The notes under the pieces: generated by a model
What the model saw: only the letters and a program-made list of their open reading frames with translations
What the model was told of the DNA's origin: nothing
Database searches by the model: none
Source of the DNA: Desulfobacterales bacterium
Lineage (GTDB): Bacteria; Desulfobacterota; Desulfobacteria; Desulfobacterales; UBA2156
Assembly: GCA_011049715.1 (NCBI GenBank)
Contig: DRHF01000035.1
Location: forward strand, 1 to 54,698
Direction: 5' to 3'
Length of the DNA: 54,698 bases
Program-made: the position numbers and the translations under genes
In this document: one piece after another, positions 34,074 through 43,143 of the stretch
How the letters are laid out: the number at the start of each line of letters is the position of its first letter
Position numbering within the stretch: position 1 is the first letter of the stretch

Positions 34074-35724
34074 AATTCATCTGATTGAATCCGCATATAA
34101 CCGATTTCTTTTCAACAACGGCGATGATTTCACGCAGGGCCATTCTATGTGGAAGATATTTTAATAAAACTTCAATCAGGATCTCTGAATCACAACCATC
34201 ATCGATCTCAATCGCTGGAATCGCGATCTGCGGATCATTTCCGGTCGATTCAAATACAAACATCCATTTACTGTAAATCAGAGACGCAGTCCCATGAACT
34301 TCAACCCCTTCCCAGCCATAATTTGAATTAAACTCCAGGAAAGGTCGCTTTTGTGTTGCTTTGGAAACAGACAGATGATTAACGAACACGACACCCTCCT
34401 GAATACAGGGATCGATCCGTAGATTGATTTTTTCTGAATCAGTCCGGATTTTTTTTTGAAACAAAACCCATTCACCGCTTCGATACATCTTTTTCCAGGA
34501 TTCAGACTCTGAAAATCCGTCACCAGCGTGCCAGAAAAGCTGAAAGAATTGGCGGGATGAGTTTTCCTTAAATTGTAGCTTTATATCGTTTTCACAATTC
34601 CTAATAAAATAGTCAGAAGCCTCTGATAGATAGGCACGGTTTGGCCAATTTTGATCTCGCAACTTCTTCAGAACCTTCTCGAAATTGTCCGAAGCGGTTT
34701 CCCAGTCCGGCCAATTGGAAGTCGTGATCTTTGCTCCTCTTTTAAGGTTCTGAAGGAGCTCTGGATCATGTTTGAGTAAATTGAGGTGATGTATAACCTC
34801 GTGTTCATCTCCCACCGGCAATACGAAACTGTTGAAATTGTGGCGGATATATTCTTCATGACCGGTCACATTGTAAACGATGGCTGTCCCGCCGCAATGA
34901 AATATTTCCAAAGGTGGACCGAACATCCCTTCCACAGTGCTCAACTTCAAAAGAACATCGCATGAACGATATATTGGAGGCGTTTCATGAATTGGAACTT
35001 GTGAAAATATACGGGTGGCACCTTTAACAGAGTCCACCTTCGTAGATGTAAAAAGCCAAACTTCATCGGCATCCGATTTTCGAGCGATTTCGATTGCTTT
35101 TTCGACATTTTTATACGGAACTCCAAGGGGACCTTCAACGAGCACCCTTAATTTACCTTTCTCACGGAGGCTGTGTGCTTCTCCAACTTCAGTATAGAGG
35201 TCCTTTCGAATTCCATTTTGGACAAGGAAAGCATCGATTCCATATTTTTTATTGAGATATTCCTTGATCCATCCTGCTTCGGTAATTACAGGGATCGGCA
35301 AAAGATAGGTGCTTTCGGCAATCCGCTGGTATGCTTTTTCCTCATTTGTTGCGTTTTCGTCGGAGGGAAAAAATCGTGATTCGATGGACTGTACGAAATA
35401 AATATAGGTCGTGGCACTGACCTGGCCTAACAGGATAGCGCTTCGCCACCACGTGGCGATAGCAATATCGAAGTGCAATTGACCCGCTTTCCCGATTGTA
35501 AGCCATTCGAGCTTCCTGGCTTTTGGATGCCATTTGAATCTATCGGGATGAACATCTTCTCGTGTTAAAATGAAAACCGAGTAGCCTTTCTTTTTAAGCC
35601 GAACAGCATGTTCAAAGATCACATAGGTACCGCCGCTGATTTCCGGGGTCCCCAGAAAAAAAGCGATTCGGGTATGCCTTTTTGCGTTCAAACAGTTCAT
35701 CTTTTTGAGTAGTTTTTCCCCCAT
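34072..35724 (-). CDS. GT4-like glycosyltransferase with C-terminal beta module
   Basis: 550 residues. Residues 1-385 form a GT-B enzyme: RIAFFLGTPEISGGTYVI at the N-terminus, then FDIAIATWWRSAILL, VQNGIRKDL, KLRVLVEGPLGVPYKNV, and LKLSTVEGMFGPPLEIFHCG with the conserved Glu of the donor site. This pattern resembles WsaF-type rhamnosyltransferases. Residues ~395-535 are the same beta module seen in three other proteins here (FFQLFWHAGDGFSESES ... INLRIDPCIQ). Retaining transferase at the cytoplasmic face; donor unknown. The start may be ATG 35724 or the ATG eight codons later. Its stop lies at the edge of a repeat-like element. The 138-base gap upstream shows no clear signal. Confidence 0.83.
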   Translation of the reverse strand: MGEKLLKKMNCLNAKRHTRIAFFLGTPEISGGTYVIFEHAVRLKKKGYSVFILTREDVHPDRFKWHPKARKLEWLTIGKAGQLHFDIAIATWWRSAILLGQVSATTYIYFVQSIESRFFPSDENATNEEKAYQRIAESTYLLPIPVITEAGWIKEYLNKKYGIDAFLVQNGIRKDLYTEVGEAHSLREKGKLRVLVEGPLGVPYKNVEKAIEIARKSDADEVWLFTSTKVDSVKGATRIFSQVPIHETPPIYRSCDVLLKLSTVEGMFGPPLEIFHCGGTAIVYNVTGHEEYIRHNFNSFVLPVGDEHEVIHHLNLLKHDPELLQNLKRGAKITTSNWPDWETASDNFEKVLKKLRDQNWPNRAYLSEASDYFIRNCENDIKLQFKENSSRQFFQLFWHAGDGFSESESWKKMYRSGEWVLFQKKIRTDSEKINLRIDPCIQEGVVFVNHLSVSKATQKRPFLEFNSNYGWEGVEVHGTASLIYSKWMFVFESTGNDPQIAIPAIEIDDGCDSEILIEVLLKYLPHRMALREIIAVVEKKSVICGFNQMN

Positions 35725-35863
35725 GAATTTGAGAGAGCTCTAACCCTTATTTAAAGGTTCAAATCACACATTTCATGCTTGGATAGATTCGAGAATCGTT
35801 ATAATTTCAGTCGATTAGTTTTTTCCTCAAATAACAAAAACGTAACAAATATCGGTTATACTT

Positions 35864-36811
35864 CTACACTGAGAAAAGGATTCTTTTCAACAGGTCTTTT
35901 AATCGATGAGGGAGCAACATACCCAGAATACGCCATCCAGGTCGAACAGATGGTACTTTCTTACGGTTGTCTTGCGGAAATGCCTCCTTAAATTCCCGAG
36001 CATAATTTTTCTGCAACTGAGGGCAGGTGGCCAAATTCTCGTTCTTCCCTTTGATCGCCAAAAAAGTGACACGATTCTCCGGTTTCTCAGGCTCCTCCGG
36101 AATATGGCATTCGTATACTGAAGTGAAGCCCACATGTGTAAGCAAACAGCATAATGAAGGATGTGTTAAATAAACACTGGTTGGATTGTCTAAAGATGCC
36201 CACAACTTTTTCTGTTTTTCCTCAACGGTTGTATTAGGTGGATGTTCCAAAACTGTTTTGCCCCAATACAGCCTACCGTTATATTGAAAGGATTCTTCTG
36301 GATATAGGCTGATGTGCGTGTCAATAACCACAAAGCTCCGACACACATTAAAAACCTTTTCAAGAAAACTGAATAGATCCGGGGCATTTAAATGATATAG
36401 GATGCCCAAGCAGAGGACAACGTCAAACGATCCGTATTTTTCTTCGCTAAGGTTTCGAACATCATCTTGATAAAAATCGACATTGCTTAAAGAAAGGATT
36501 TGTGCAGCAAATCGCGCTTTCTCGATATTGGCTTTTCGTCCTTCAATTGCGCAGACCCTTGCACCCTGTTGAGCAAACTCAATGGAATACATGCCTTCCA
36601 GGCAAGCCAAGTCCAAAATGTGTAAGTCGCCGACAGGTCGATTGGAAACGTCCGAAACAATCTGAGCCACACGCCGAAGCTTAACCTCATCACCAGCCAC
36701 TTCGGTTTTCATCGTAAAAATATCTTTTCCTAGACTGAAGTTGTGAGCAGTCCACGGACCATATCTCTCTTCAATGGCTTTCTTGCCGTTTAGAATCTCT
36801 GCTTCATTCAT
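35864..36811 (-). CDS. Class I SAM-dependent methyltransferase
   Basis: 315 residues. Motif I is ILDLACLEGMYSIEFAQQG (~65-83, 'DLACxEG' in place of the common DxGxGxG). VCAIEGRKANIEKA is the acidic loop binding the ribose, and DVVLCLGILYHL the post-motif strand. The 'LGILYHL' element also occurs in CmoB-like and glycan methyltransferases. The C-terminal ~60 residues are basic and lack family features. In this setting O-methylation of a sugar is likely, but the acceptor is unknown. It lies between gmd and the GT4 gene, 37 bases downstream of gmd. Confidence 0.83.
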   Translation of the reverse strand: MNEAEILNGKKAIEERYGPWTAHNFSLGKDIFTMKTEVAGDEVKLRRVAQIVSDVSNRPVGDLHILDLACLEGMYSIEFAQQGARVCAIEGRKANIEKARFAAQILSLSNVDFYQDDVRNLSEEKYGSFDVVLCLGILYHLNAPDLFSFLEKVFNVCRSFVVIDTHISLYPEESFQYNGRLYWGKTVLEHPPNTTVEEKQKKLWASLDNPTSVYLTHPSLCCLLTHVGFTSVYECHIPEEPEKPENRVTFLAIKGKNENLATCPQLQKNYAREFKEAFPQDNRKKVPSVRPGWRILGMLLPHRLKDLLKRILFSV

Positions 36812-36848
36812 CCCGATACGTTACTCGAAGTCGTGTGATGCAATGCTC

Positions 36849-38012
36849 TTATTCATTATATTTATAAATCCGATATCCTTTTTGATACAAGAGGTGTTCA
36901 CGTTCAGCCTCTTTAACATCTTCCCGAACCATTTCGGCCACGAGTTCATTGAAACTCATCGTTGGTTGCCAGCCGAGTTCTTCTCTTGCTTTTGTTGCAT
37001 CCCCGATCAAGGTATCGACTTCAGTCGGCCTGAAATACCGGGAATCGATTTCGATAACCACGTCTCCAATACTCAGATGCGATGAGTTTAATCCCGAATC
37101 AAGCGAAGCAACAATCCCTTTTTCATCAACACCTATTCCCTTCCATTCAAGTCCGACACCAATCTCTTTGAAGGCAAGCTCGACAAATTCCCTGACTGAA
37201 TGTTGCTCACCTGTAGCAATGACATAATCATCGGGTTGATCCTGTTGCAACATCAGCCACATGGCTTTGACATATTCTTTTGCATGACCCCAGTCTCTTT
37301 TTGCATTGAGATTTCCCAAGTAGAGTTTTTTCTCAAGTCCCAATTTAATCCGTGCGACAGCCCGGGTTATCTTTCGGGTTACAAAGGTCTCACCTCGAAT
37401 CGGCGATTCATGATTAAAAAGGATACCATTGCAGGCAAACATATCGTATGCTTCGCGGTAGTTAACAGTGATCCAGTAGGAATAGAGTTTTGCAACGCCG
37501 TAGGGACTTCTTGGGTAGAAGGGCGTAGTCTCCTTTTGTGGAATCTCCTGGGCCTTTCCGTAAAGCTCGGATGTGGATGCCTGATAAAATTTCACTCTGC
37601 CGGCTAGATTCAGGATTCGAATGGCTTCTAACAATCTCAGGGTGCCGAGAGCATCGGCATTTGCTGTGTATTCCGGTGTCTCAAAAGAAACCTTCACATG
37701 GCTCTGTGCAGCGATGTTATAAATCTCGTCAGGCTGAACATCCTGGACAATACGGATCAAGTTTGTACTGTCAGTGAGATCTCCATAATGGAGATAAAAC
37801 TTCAATTCCTTTTCATGCGGGTCGTGATATAGGTGGTCAATCCTGTCCGTATTGAATAGGGAGCTCCTGCGTTTAATACCATGAACCTCGTACCCTTTAT
37901 CGAGCAAAAATTCCGCCAGATAGGCACCATCCTGCCCAGTAACCCCCGTGATTAAAGCTACGCGCTTTTTCTTATTGCTTTTAAGCACATGTTTTGAGTA
38001 TTGTGTTTTCAA
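36849..38012 (-). CDS. gmd: GDP-mannose 4,6-dehydratase
   Basis: 387 residues (typical about 345-373). The NADP-binding motif is [18 protein letters not shown], followed by [48 protein letters not shown] (active-site Thr/Ser and Glu) and [15 protein letters not shown] (Tyr-x3-Lys). [15 protein letters not shown] and [17 protein letters not shown] are further signatures of this enzyme. It converts GDP-mannose to GDP-4-keto-6-deoxymannose, which Fcl (31714) turns into GDP-L-fucose. The long frame begins at TTG 38012. An in-frame GTG eight codons later (37988) would give an N-terminus closer to homologues. It is divergent from the plus-strand GT2, 52 bases apart. GDP-mannose must be made elsewhere. 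Confidence 0.95.
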   Translation of the reverse strand: MKTQYSKHVLKSNKKKRVALITGVTGQDGAYLAEFLLDKGYEVHGIKRRSSLFNTDRIDHLYHDPHEKELKFYLHYGDLTDSTNLIRIVQDVQPDEIYNIAAQSHVKVSFETPEYTANADALGTLRLLEAIRILNLAGRVKFYQASTSELYGKAQEIPQKETTPFYPRSPYGVAKLYSYWITVNYREAYDMFACNGILFNHESPIRGETFVTRKITRAVARIKLGLEKKLYLGNLNAKRDWGHAKEYVKAMWLMLQQDQPDDYVIATGEQHSVREFVELAFKEIGVGLEWKGIGVDEKGIVASLDSGLNSSHLSIGDVVIEIDSRYFRPTEVDTLIGDATKAREELGWQPTMSFNELVAEMVREDVKEAEREHLLYQKGYRIYKYNE

Positions 38013-38064
38013 ATTTCTTTTACCTTTTTTTCAATGAGTTAATTCCAGTTTAGGAACGAAAAAA

Positions 38065-38751
38065 ATGAAGCTTTCGGTTGTAATTCCCTGCTACAACGAA
38101 AAAGATACGATCGAACCACTTTTATCATCAGTAAAAAACGCTCCCTACCCAAATAAGGAAATCATCGTTGTGGATGATTGCTCAACAGATGGTACTCAAG
38201 AATTGCTAAAAAATTTCACCGAGCTCGCTGATAAGATTCTTTTCCATGATTATAATCAAGGAAAAGGTGCTGCTTTGCGCACCGGTTTCAAGGCTGCTAC
38301 AGGCGATATTGTCATTATCCAGGATGCGGATCTAGAATATGATCCCAGAGAATATCCAAAGCTGCTTGAACCCATTCTTGCCGGCAAAGCAGATGTTGTT
38401 TACGGGTCAAGGTTTTTGGGTAGTGGGCCACACCGAGTCTTATTTTTTTGGCACCGGGTCGGCAACAGTCTTTTAACTTTGCTATCAAATATGTTTACGA
38501 ACCTCAATCTAACAGACATTGAGACTTGTTACAAAGTTTTTCGAAGAGAAGTAATTGCCTCCATCAAAATCGAAGAGGATCGTTTCGGCTTTGAGCCGGA
38601 AATTACTGCCAAAGTAGCAAAGCTAGGATGTCGGGTTTACGAGGTGGGTATTTCTTATTCCGGTCGCACATATAAAGAGGGCAAGAAAATAAATTGGAAA
38701 GATGGTATTCGAGCGATTTATTGTATTATTAAATATAACCTGTTCAGGTAG
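38065..38751 (+). CDS. GT2 glycosyltransferase, DPM1/polyprenyl-phosphate-sugar-synthase-like
   Basis: 228 residues, the only plus-strand gene here. [50 protein letters not shown] with the DxD metal site; [44 protein letters not shown]. The pattern matches bacterial dolichyl-phosphate-mannose-synthase-like enzymes that load a sugar onto a polyprenyl phosphate. No C-terminal membrane helices, so a soluble or peripheral enzyme. A Shine-Dalgarno (AGGAA) precedes the ATG by about eight bases. It could supply the lipid-phosphosugar to the GT-C proteins nearby. Paralogue of the damaged copy at 32969-33808, with an AT-richer composition. Confidence 0.88.
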   Translation: MKLSVVIPCYNEKDTIEPLLSSVKNAPYPNKEIIVVDDCSTDGTQELLKNFTELADKILFHDYNQGKGAALRTGFKAATGDIVIIQDADLEYDPREYPKLLEPILAGKADVVYGSRFLGSGPHRVLFFWHRVGNSLLTLLSNMFTNLNLTDIETCYKVFRREVIASIKIEEDRFGFEPEITAKVAKLGCRVYEVGISYSGRTYKEGKKINWKDGIRAIYCIIKYNLFR

Positions 38752-38798
38752 GCTGTAATTTTGTAGTTAAACAAAAGTTGATAAAACACTGCATCTAG

Positions 38799-40601
38799 TT
38801 ACTTACCGTCACTTAGTTTTAGAAAACCACTAGGATTGATGACAATCGCTATTATAAAAAGTGGAATCGCTTGTATAGTTAAGCGGTTCCAGGAAGTGCC
38901 TACCTGCCACCCGATATTTTGAGAATGAAAAAGGATAATGACTAAAAACCCCAACAGCAATGATACCGGCAGCATAATATCGATCCACTGGTGTTTTTTC
39001 CCTTTCACTAAATGAAATATCATCGCTAAACCGATTAATCCCAACACCACGTTCCACTGTTTGATGTCCAGCCACATATTGCCGATCAAACGCATAGTTT
39101 CCGGTACACGCTTTAGCGCTATCATCACAGCATCGGTGTTAAATACCAACCCTACAGTGGCATGGGAGCTCATGTCCAACGATATCCTTGTCCAGTATAC
39201 CCAAGGGGCATATAAAATGGCGAAAGGTATCAGATAGATAAAAATTGCATCCCTCCATCGGGTGGATTTTGTCGCCAAAACCCACAAGAACCCCAATAGC
39301 GCAAAAAGCACACCTTCGTTCTTTGTGTATGCGGCCGCTGCGGCAAACAGCGCCCCTAAAAACAGATTGATTTTGGATTCATCCGTGCGCCAGCGAAGTA
39401 AACAGCCAAAACAACATGTTATCATCAACCACAAGGGCGCTTCTGCGTAACTCCATGAGGCAACCAGTGGCACCATTGGAATCGAAAGAAACAAGATCGC
39501 GCCGGTGAGTGCCGTTTTGGTGTGTCGAGTTTGGCGATGGATGATGGTGCTTATTTGCCATGCAGTCAACAGCATGAACAGGACCCCCCACCCCCTGCTC
39601 CAGTGCTCTTCCCATCCCCCGGAGCACCAGCCGGAAAAAGCCCACACCGCAGGCCAAAGCAATGGATAATCCTGATGGCCGAAATAAATCACGTTTTCCA
39701 GAGGTCCCTGTGCGAGCGCCAGGACTTTGGCCTTTGCACCCCATATGGCCCACGCGTCCCAATCATCCGGGACAACAATAACAGCCATCAAAAGAGACCA
39801 CACAAAAATCAATAAGCCAATTAAGTAAAGAAGTGTCATAAAAAGCCTCCGACCTTCTTTTGTTTGGCTTTTGTTATCGGGAAAAATTTTTTTAAAAAAA
39901 TATGATCGCGTTTCCGACCACTTTCCGGCACTTGAGAGGCTAAGTTTTTTGATATGCTCATACGAAAAGAGCACCCAACCGATGCCCCCAACGGCTGCAT
40001 ATAACTTAAAACCAAATCCAGCGCTATTAAACACGCGTATCGATAGTAGAACAGCCGTCATAAGCAAAAAGCATGCGAGCCCGCTAAGCTCGGGTACACT
40101 CATTTTCAATGAGGGTCTTACAAATTTGAGTATATATGCAAAACCACTAACAAGAAGTATCGACAAAATAAGGCCCTGCACCTTTGGACCATCTGTATAC
40201 GGGTGCTTTGTCGGCACCGGTGAAGGGTTGCCGGAAAAGTCAACTTTGGCCCTTTCAACTTTGAGACGGTATTCAGATTCACCAGAAGGAATGCGAGGGA
40301 TCAGCAGATAGGTTAAATAAGAGAGTGTGTTGTGATTTCCAGAAGGTTTATAATGAATGTTTATCGGCCATTTGGAATCAATCTTTTTGAAATCTTTTAA
40401 GGTTGAAACAGGAATACCAGCTCTTTGTAATACTTTCGATCGTTGGGTGGTGATATCCTGTCCCCAGTACAGGGTTCTTTCCCGCTGCCACCACAATCGG
40501 TACATTCCGGCTATAGCAATCAGTGTAACCAGAAGCCAAATCAGTAGCAGTCCTGAAATAAAATATTTCCGCAAAATATTTAACTTAACATCATCGAGCA
40601 A
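38799..40601 (-). CDS. Polytopic GT-C-type glycosyltransferase (PMT/GT39-like), membrane
   Basis: 600 residues, apparently from a TTG start. An N-terminal membrane segment is followed by a ~120-residue extracytoplasmic stretch, then about ten membrane segments. The conserved loop PDDWDAWAIWGAKAKVLA has the acidic residues expected of the first periplasmic loop of GT-C enzymes. HQDYPLLWPAVWAFSG follows, and AAAAYTKNEGVLFALLG is the family's later signature. The loop is shared with the protein at 47081. Such enzymes take sugars from polyprenyl phosphates on the periplasmic side. Donor and acceptor unknown. Eighteen bases after the next gene's stop. Confidence 0.72.
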   Translation of the reverse strand: MLDDVKLNILRKYFISGLLLIWLLVTLIAIAGMYRLWWQRERTLYWGQDITTQRSKVLQRAGIPVSTLKDFKKIDSKWPINIHYKPSGNHNTLSYLTYLLIPRIPSGESEYRLKVERAKVDFSGNPSPVPTKHPYTDGPKVQGLILSILLVSGFAYILKFVRPSLKMSVPELSGLACFLLMTAVLLSIRVFNSAGFGFKLYAAVGGIGWVLFSYEHIKKLSLSSAGKWSETRSYFFKKIFPDNKSQTKEGRRLFMTLLYLIGLLIFVWSLLMAVIVVPDDWDAWAIWGAKAKVLALAQGPLENVIYFGHQDYPLLWPAVWAFSGWCSGGWEEHWSRGWGVLFMLLTAWQISTIIHRQTRHTKTALTGAILFLSIPMVPLVASWSYAEAPLWLMITCCFGCLLRWRTDESKINLFLGALFAAAAAYTKNEGVLFALLGFLWVLATKSTRWRDAIFIYLIPFAILYAPWVYWTRISLDMSSHATVGLVFNTDAVMIALKRVPETMRLIGNMWLDIKQWNVVLGLIGLAMIFHLVKGKKHQWIDIMLPVSLLLGFLVIILFHSQNIGWQVGTSWNRLTIQAIPLFIIAIVINPSGFLKLSDGK

Positions 40602-40619
40602 AATCTAAGCGCGGCAGCG

Positions 40620-42935
40620 CTATATTCCCTTGATTTCAATCGATTGGATTTTGTAAGAGTCCTTTTTTCTCCCCGGGTCAAACCGAACTAAATTTATTAT
40701 CTCATCCAATGGAAGGAAAAAATAAAGGTTATTAGAGCCCTTTTTCACCTCAACCTTCACGCTATTTTTTTCAGAGAAATTGGGGGACCCCTTTGTTTTA
40801 TAATATACTTGTGCAATTGTATTTACCGAGCTTTGCATCTCAACTCTCATTACCCCTGAACGAAAATTCCCGCTGCGAAATTCGGGTAATAACATCTGAG
40901 GGTCTCCACCCGACGCTTTCACCAGCAAGTTATCCGTTTCGATCATAAAATCTGCCTGATTCACATGCTGAATTCTTTTTAACCCTCTATGACCCATCAG
41001 AGACAAAATCGGCATAGTAGATCGAACAAACTCCCATTCTAGATTCCTATAAAAAGTATGATAATCACCTGCGGATATCCATTGGGTTCCCCTATTGGGA
41101 ACATGTTCCACATCCCCGTATGTTGCATAAATTATGCATGGCCATTTCAGTCGTTCTTGATCCGTATGCCATGCAGGATTTCCCTTCTTAAATTTCTTGT
41201 AACGCAAATATTCAACCCTTCTGCCGGAAATCATGGCACGCCATACCAGCGGGTAAACCGCACCATCTGGGCCTGAAATCAGGCCGATACGCTCACAAGC
41301 GAATCTTTCGGCAATCTTCAGGAAAAAATCATGATCCTTTTTTAACCCGACATTGTTGTAATATCCGGCCGTTCGACTAGGGCGATCACCCCAAAAATAA
41401 TGAGGTATCAACGGCCTTGGCGGCACCTTCACGGCAACCAGTCCGGCATATGCTAAAGATAGAAATGCAGTTAGAAGCAGGCCAAGCCCGATAAAATGAG
41501 GCCATATTTTTGACCTGATGGAAACCCGAGCAAGGAAAACAAGGGAAAACGGGAAAAGGTAAAACAGCGGGATTTCCAGACGGGTAATCCACGCCTGATC
41601 CCTGACCATGATCCCAAACAGAAACCATGCCACAACCGGTGAAAAAGACAGCAGTAATCGCGGTCGATATTTCGGATCCCGAAATATTTTTGGGGCAAGG
41701 ATCAGTGTCAACAGGGAAATGGCCAGCAGAACCATGGCCTGGTAGGGATTTCCAATCATATCTTCATGCAGGTTGAAGACATCTTTGGTAATAATGTCTC
41801 CTCGAAAACCGATCATGTGCAAAAAACGCCGAGCCTCCTCTGGAAACGGAATATTATGGGCAAGAACCCGAACCGGGTTCCACATCCTATCTGCAGTATA
41901 CTCAGAAAAAAGGGGGTAGACTTCATATCTTGGAGCAGCATAGACAACTTTTCGATATAAATCCGGGCCGGCAACCGCAGTTGCAGCTAATAAAGAGAAC
42001 AAAAAACCCAAAACGGACCTTTTCCAAAATAGTTGAACTGTCTTAAATTTCTTAACTTGAGCAACAATGCCGATGATAAGTACGGGAAGAGCAACTATCA
42101 GCGCAGTCGGTTTTACCAAGAATCCCACACCCAAACACATACCAATAATTACAAAATCAAACAGCTGTGTCTTTAGAATGTTACCGGAAAAGAATCGCGC
42201 ACCGGAAATAATTATTGATAGGGTGATAAGAGCTGCCACCAAATCATTTTTCGTATTGGATGCTTCCATTATCGCTATGGGTGCCGTCGTTGCGATGATC
42301 ATAATATAGGGCAGCCATTTTTGAGGAAGCTTAATTATCCGAATAACATAATAGGTTGATATTATAAGTAACATAAAAGAAAAAAATTGAACGAGCGTTG
42401 CAAGCCGATCAGACCCGGTAAGGAGCTGAAAAAAAAGGATGAGATATTCCGCACCCGGCCCCATGACATTTTGTCGATCAATGGGAGTGGGGTAATACTC
42501 GATACTCTGGTTCTGTATCCAATGGGCAACTCTTGGCATATGATAAGTGAGGCTGTCATAATTATTGGGAGGATAAATCCAGGCCGTTATTCCGATAATG
42601 ATCCACAAAGGAACCAGCAACTGGAATGAGCGCCGAAAAATAAGCATTCGAAATATGCGGTAATAGATAATCAAGCATTTTTTTACCCTTTTATCCTTTT
42701 TAAAAAAAACCCACACGGCCCATGAGCAAATAATCACGATATGAATAATGAAGATATATTTGGAAGTGACAGCCCGGAATAAACTCAGAATGTTCAATAA
42801 AATAGCTTCTAGGCCAATTAGTCCTGCAAAACCTACTGAGATCGCGCCTGACAACGGCATAGGGCGATTCCGGATAATTTCGTTTGATAAAATAAAAAGA
42901 AGCGTTAAAAACAAAAAAATTGAAAGAATAATCAT
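40620..42935 (-). CDS. Polytopic GT39-like membrane glycosyltransferase with C-terminal soluble domain
   Basis: 771 residues. About twelve membrane segments, then a ~220-residue soluble C-terminal part. YPPNNYDSLTYHMPRVAHW is the acidic first loop ('NYDSLTYH') typical of PMT_2/GT39-like proteins; IMEASNTKNDLVAALI and VKPTALIVALPVLI are later family features. The C-terminal part includes FACERIGLISGPDG and a beta-rich ending (RSGNFRSGVMRVEM ... LVRFDPG), again with an 'RFDP' element recalling the beta module of the middle region. Predicted to transfer a lipid-linked sugar in the periplasm. A GAGG sequence lies about nine bases before the ATG. Confidence 0.72.
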   Translation of the reverse strand: MIILSIFLFLTLLFILSNEIIRNRPMPLSGAISVGFAGLIGLEAILLNILSLFRAVTSKYIFIIHIVIICSWAVWVFFKKDKRVKKCLIIYYRIFRMLIFRRSFQLLVPLWIIIGITAWIYPPNNYDSLTYHMPRVAHWIQNQSIEYYPTPIDRQNVMGPGAEYLILFFQLLTGSDRLATLVQFFSFMLLIISTYYVIRIIKLPQKWLPYIMIIATTAPIAIMEASNTKNDLVAALITLSIIISGARFFSGNILKTQLFDFVIIGMCLGVGFLVKPTALIVALPVLIIGIVAQVKKFKTVQLFWKRSVLGFLFSLLAATAVAGPDLYRKVVYAAPRYEVYPLFSEYTADRMWNPVRVLAHNIPFPEEARRFLHMIGFRGDIITKDVFNLHEDMIGNPYQAMVLLAISLLTLILAPKIFRDPKYRPRLLLSFSPVVAWFLFGIMVRDQAWITRLEIPLFYLFPFSLVFLARVSIRSKIWPHFIGLGLLLTAFLSLAYAGLVAVKVPPRPLIPHYFWGDRPSRTAGYYNNVGLKKDHDFFLKIAERFACERIGLISGPDGAVYPLVWRAMISGRRVEYLRYKKFKKGNPAWHTDQERLKWPCIIYATYGDVEHVPNRGTQWISAGDYHTFYRNLEWEFVRSTMPILSLMGHRGLKRIQHVNQADFMIETDNLLVKASGGDPQMLLPEFRSGNFRSGVMRVEMQSSVNTIAQVYYKTKGSPNFSEKNSVKVEVKKGSNNLYFFLPLDEIINLVRFDPGRKKDSYKIQSIEIKGI

Positions 42936-42994
42936 TCTACTGAGCCTCTAAAATAGTGCCCATCCACGATTTTAAATAAATAATAGGGGTATCC

Positions 42995-43131
42995 AATAGT
43001 GACAAACTCGTAAAAAGTCAGAAAGTTCGGGATTTTGAGTGATGCTCTTAGCGCTAACTGATTATAATAATTCGTAATTTCTAAATCCATCAATCCATGT
43101 AAAAAGGACTTTTTGCATAGGCGTCAATAAT
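42995..43131. mobile_element. 137-bp MITE-like element with imperfect terminal inverted repeats
   Basis: The left end (42995-43019, containing GTGACAAACTCGTAAAAAGTC after the first four bases) and the right end (43107-43131, GACTTTTTGCATAGGCGTCA) are imperfect inverted repeats. Each reads inward GAC, six variable bases, G, then AAAAAGTC. No coding capacity. It fills the 207-base gap between two GT-C genes. The 'CTCGTAAAAAGTC' ends resemble intergenic repeats I associate with Desulfobacterales genomes (recollection, not a search). Confidence 0.5.
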
Positions 43132-43143
43132 GAAGGAGATAAA

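Noticed and set aside
37200-37607. 135-codon plus-strand frame opposite gmd
   Set aside because: Antisense to well-conserved gmd motifs; composition follows the codon structure of gmd.
38752-38798. Possible terminator between the convergent plus-strand GT2 and the GT-C gene
   Set aside because: No convincing stem followed by a T run on either strand.
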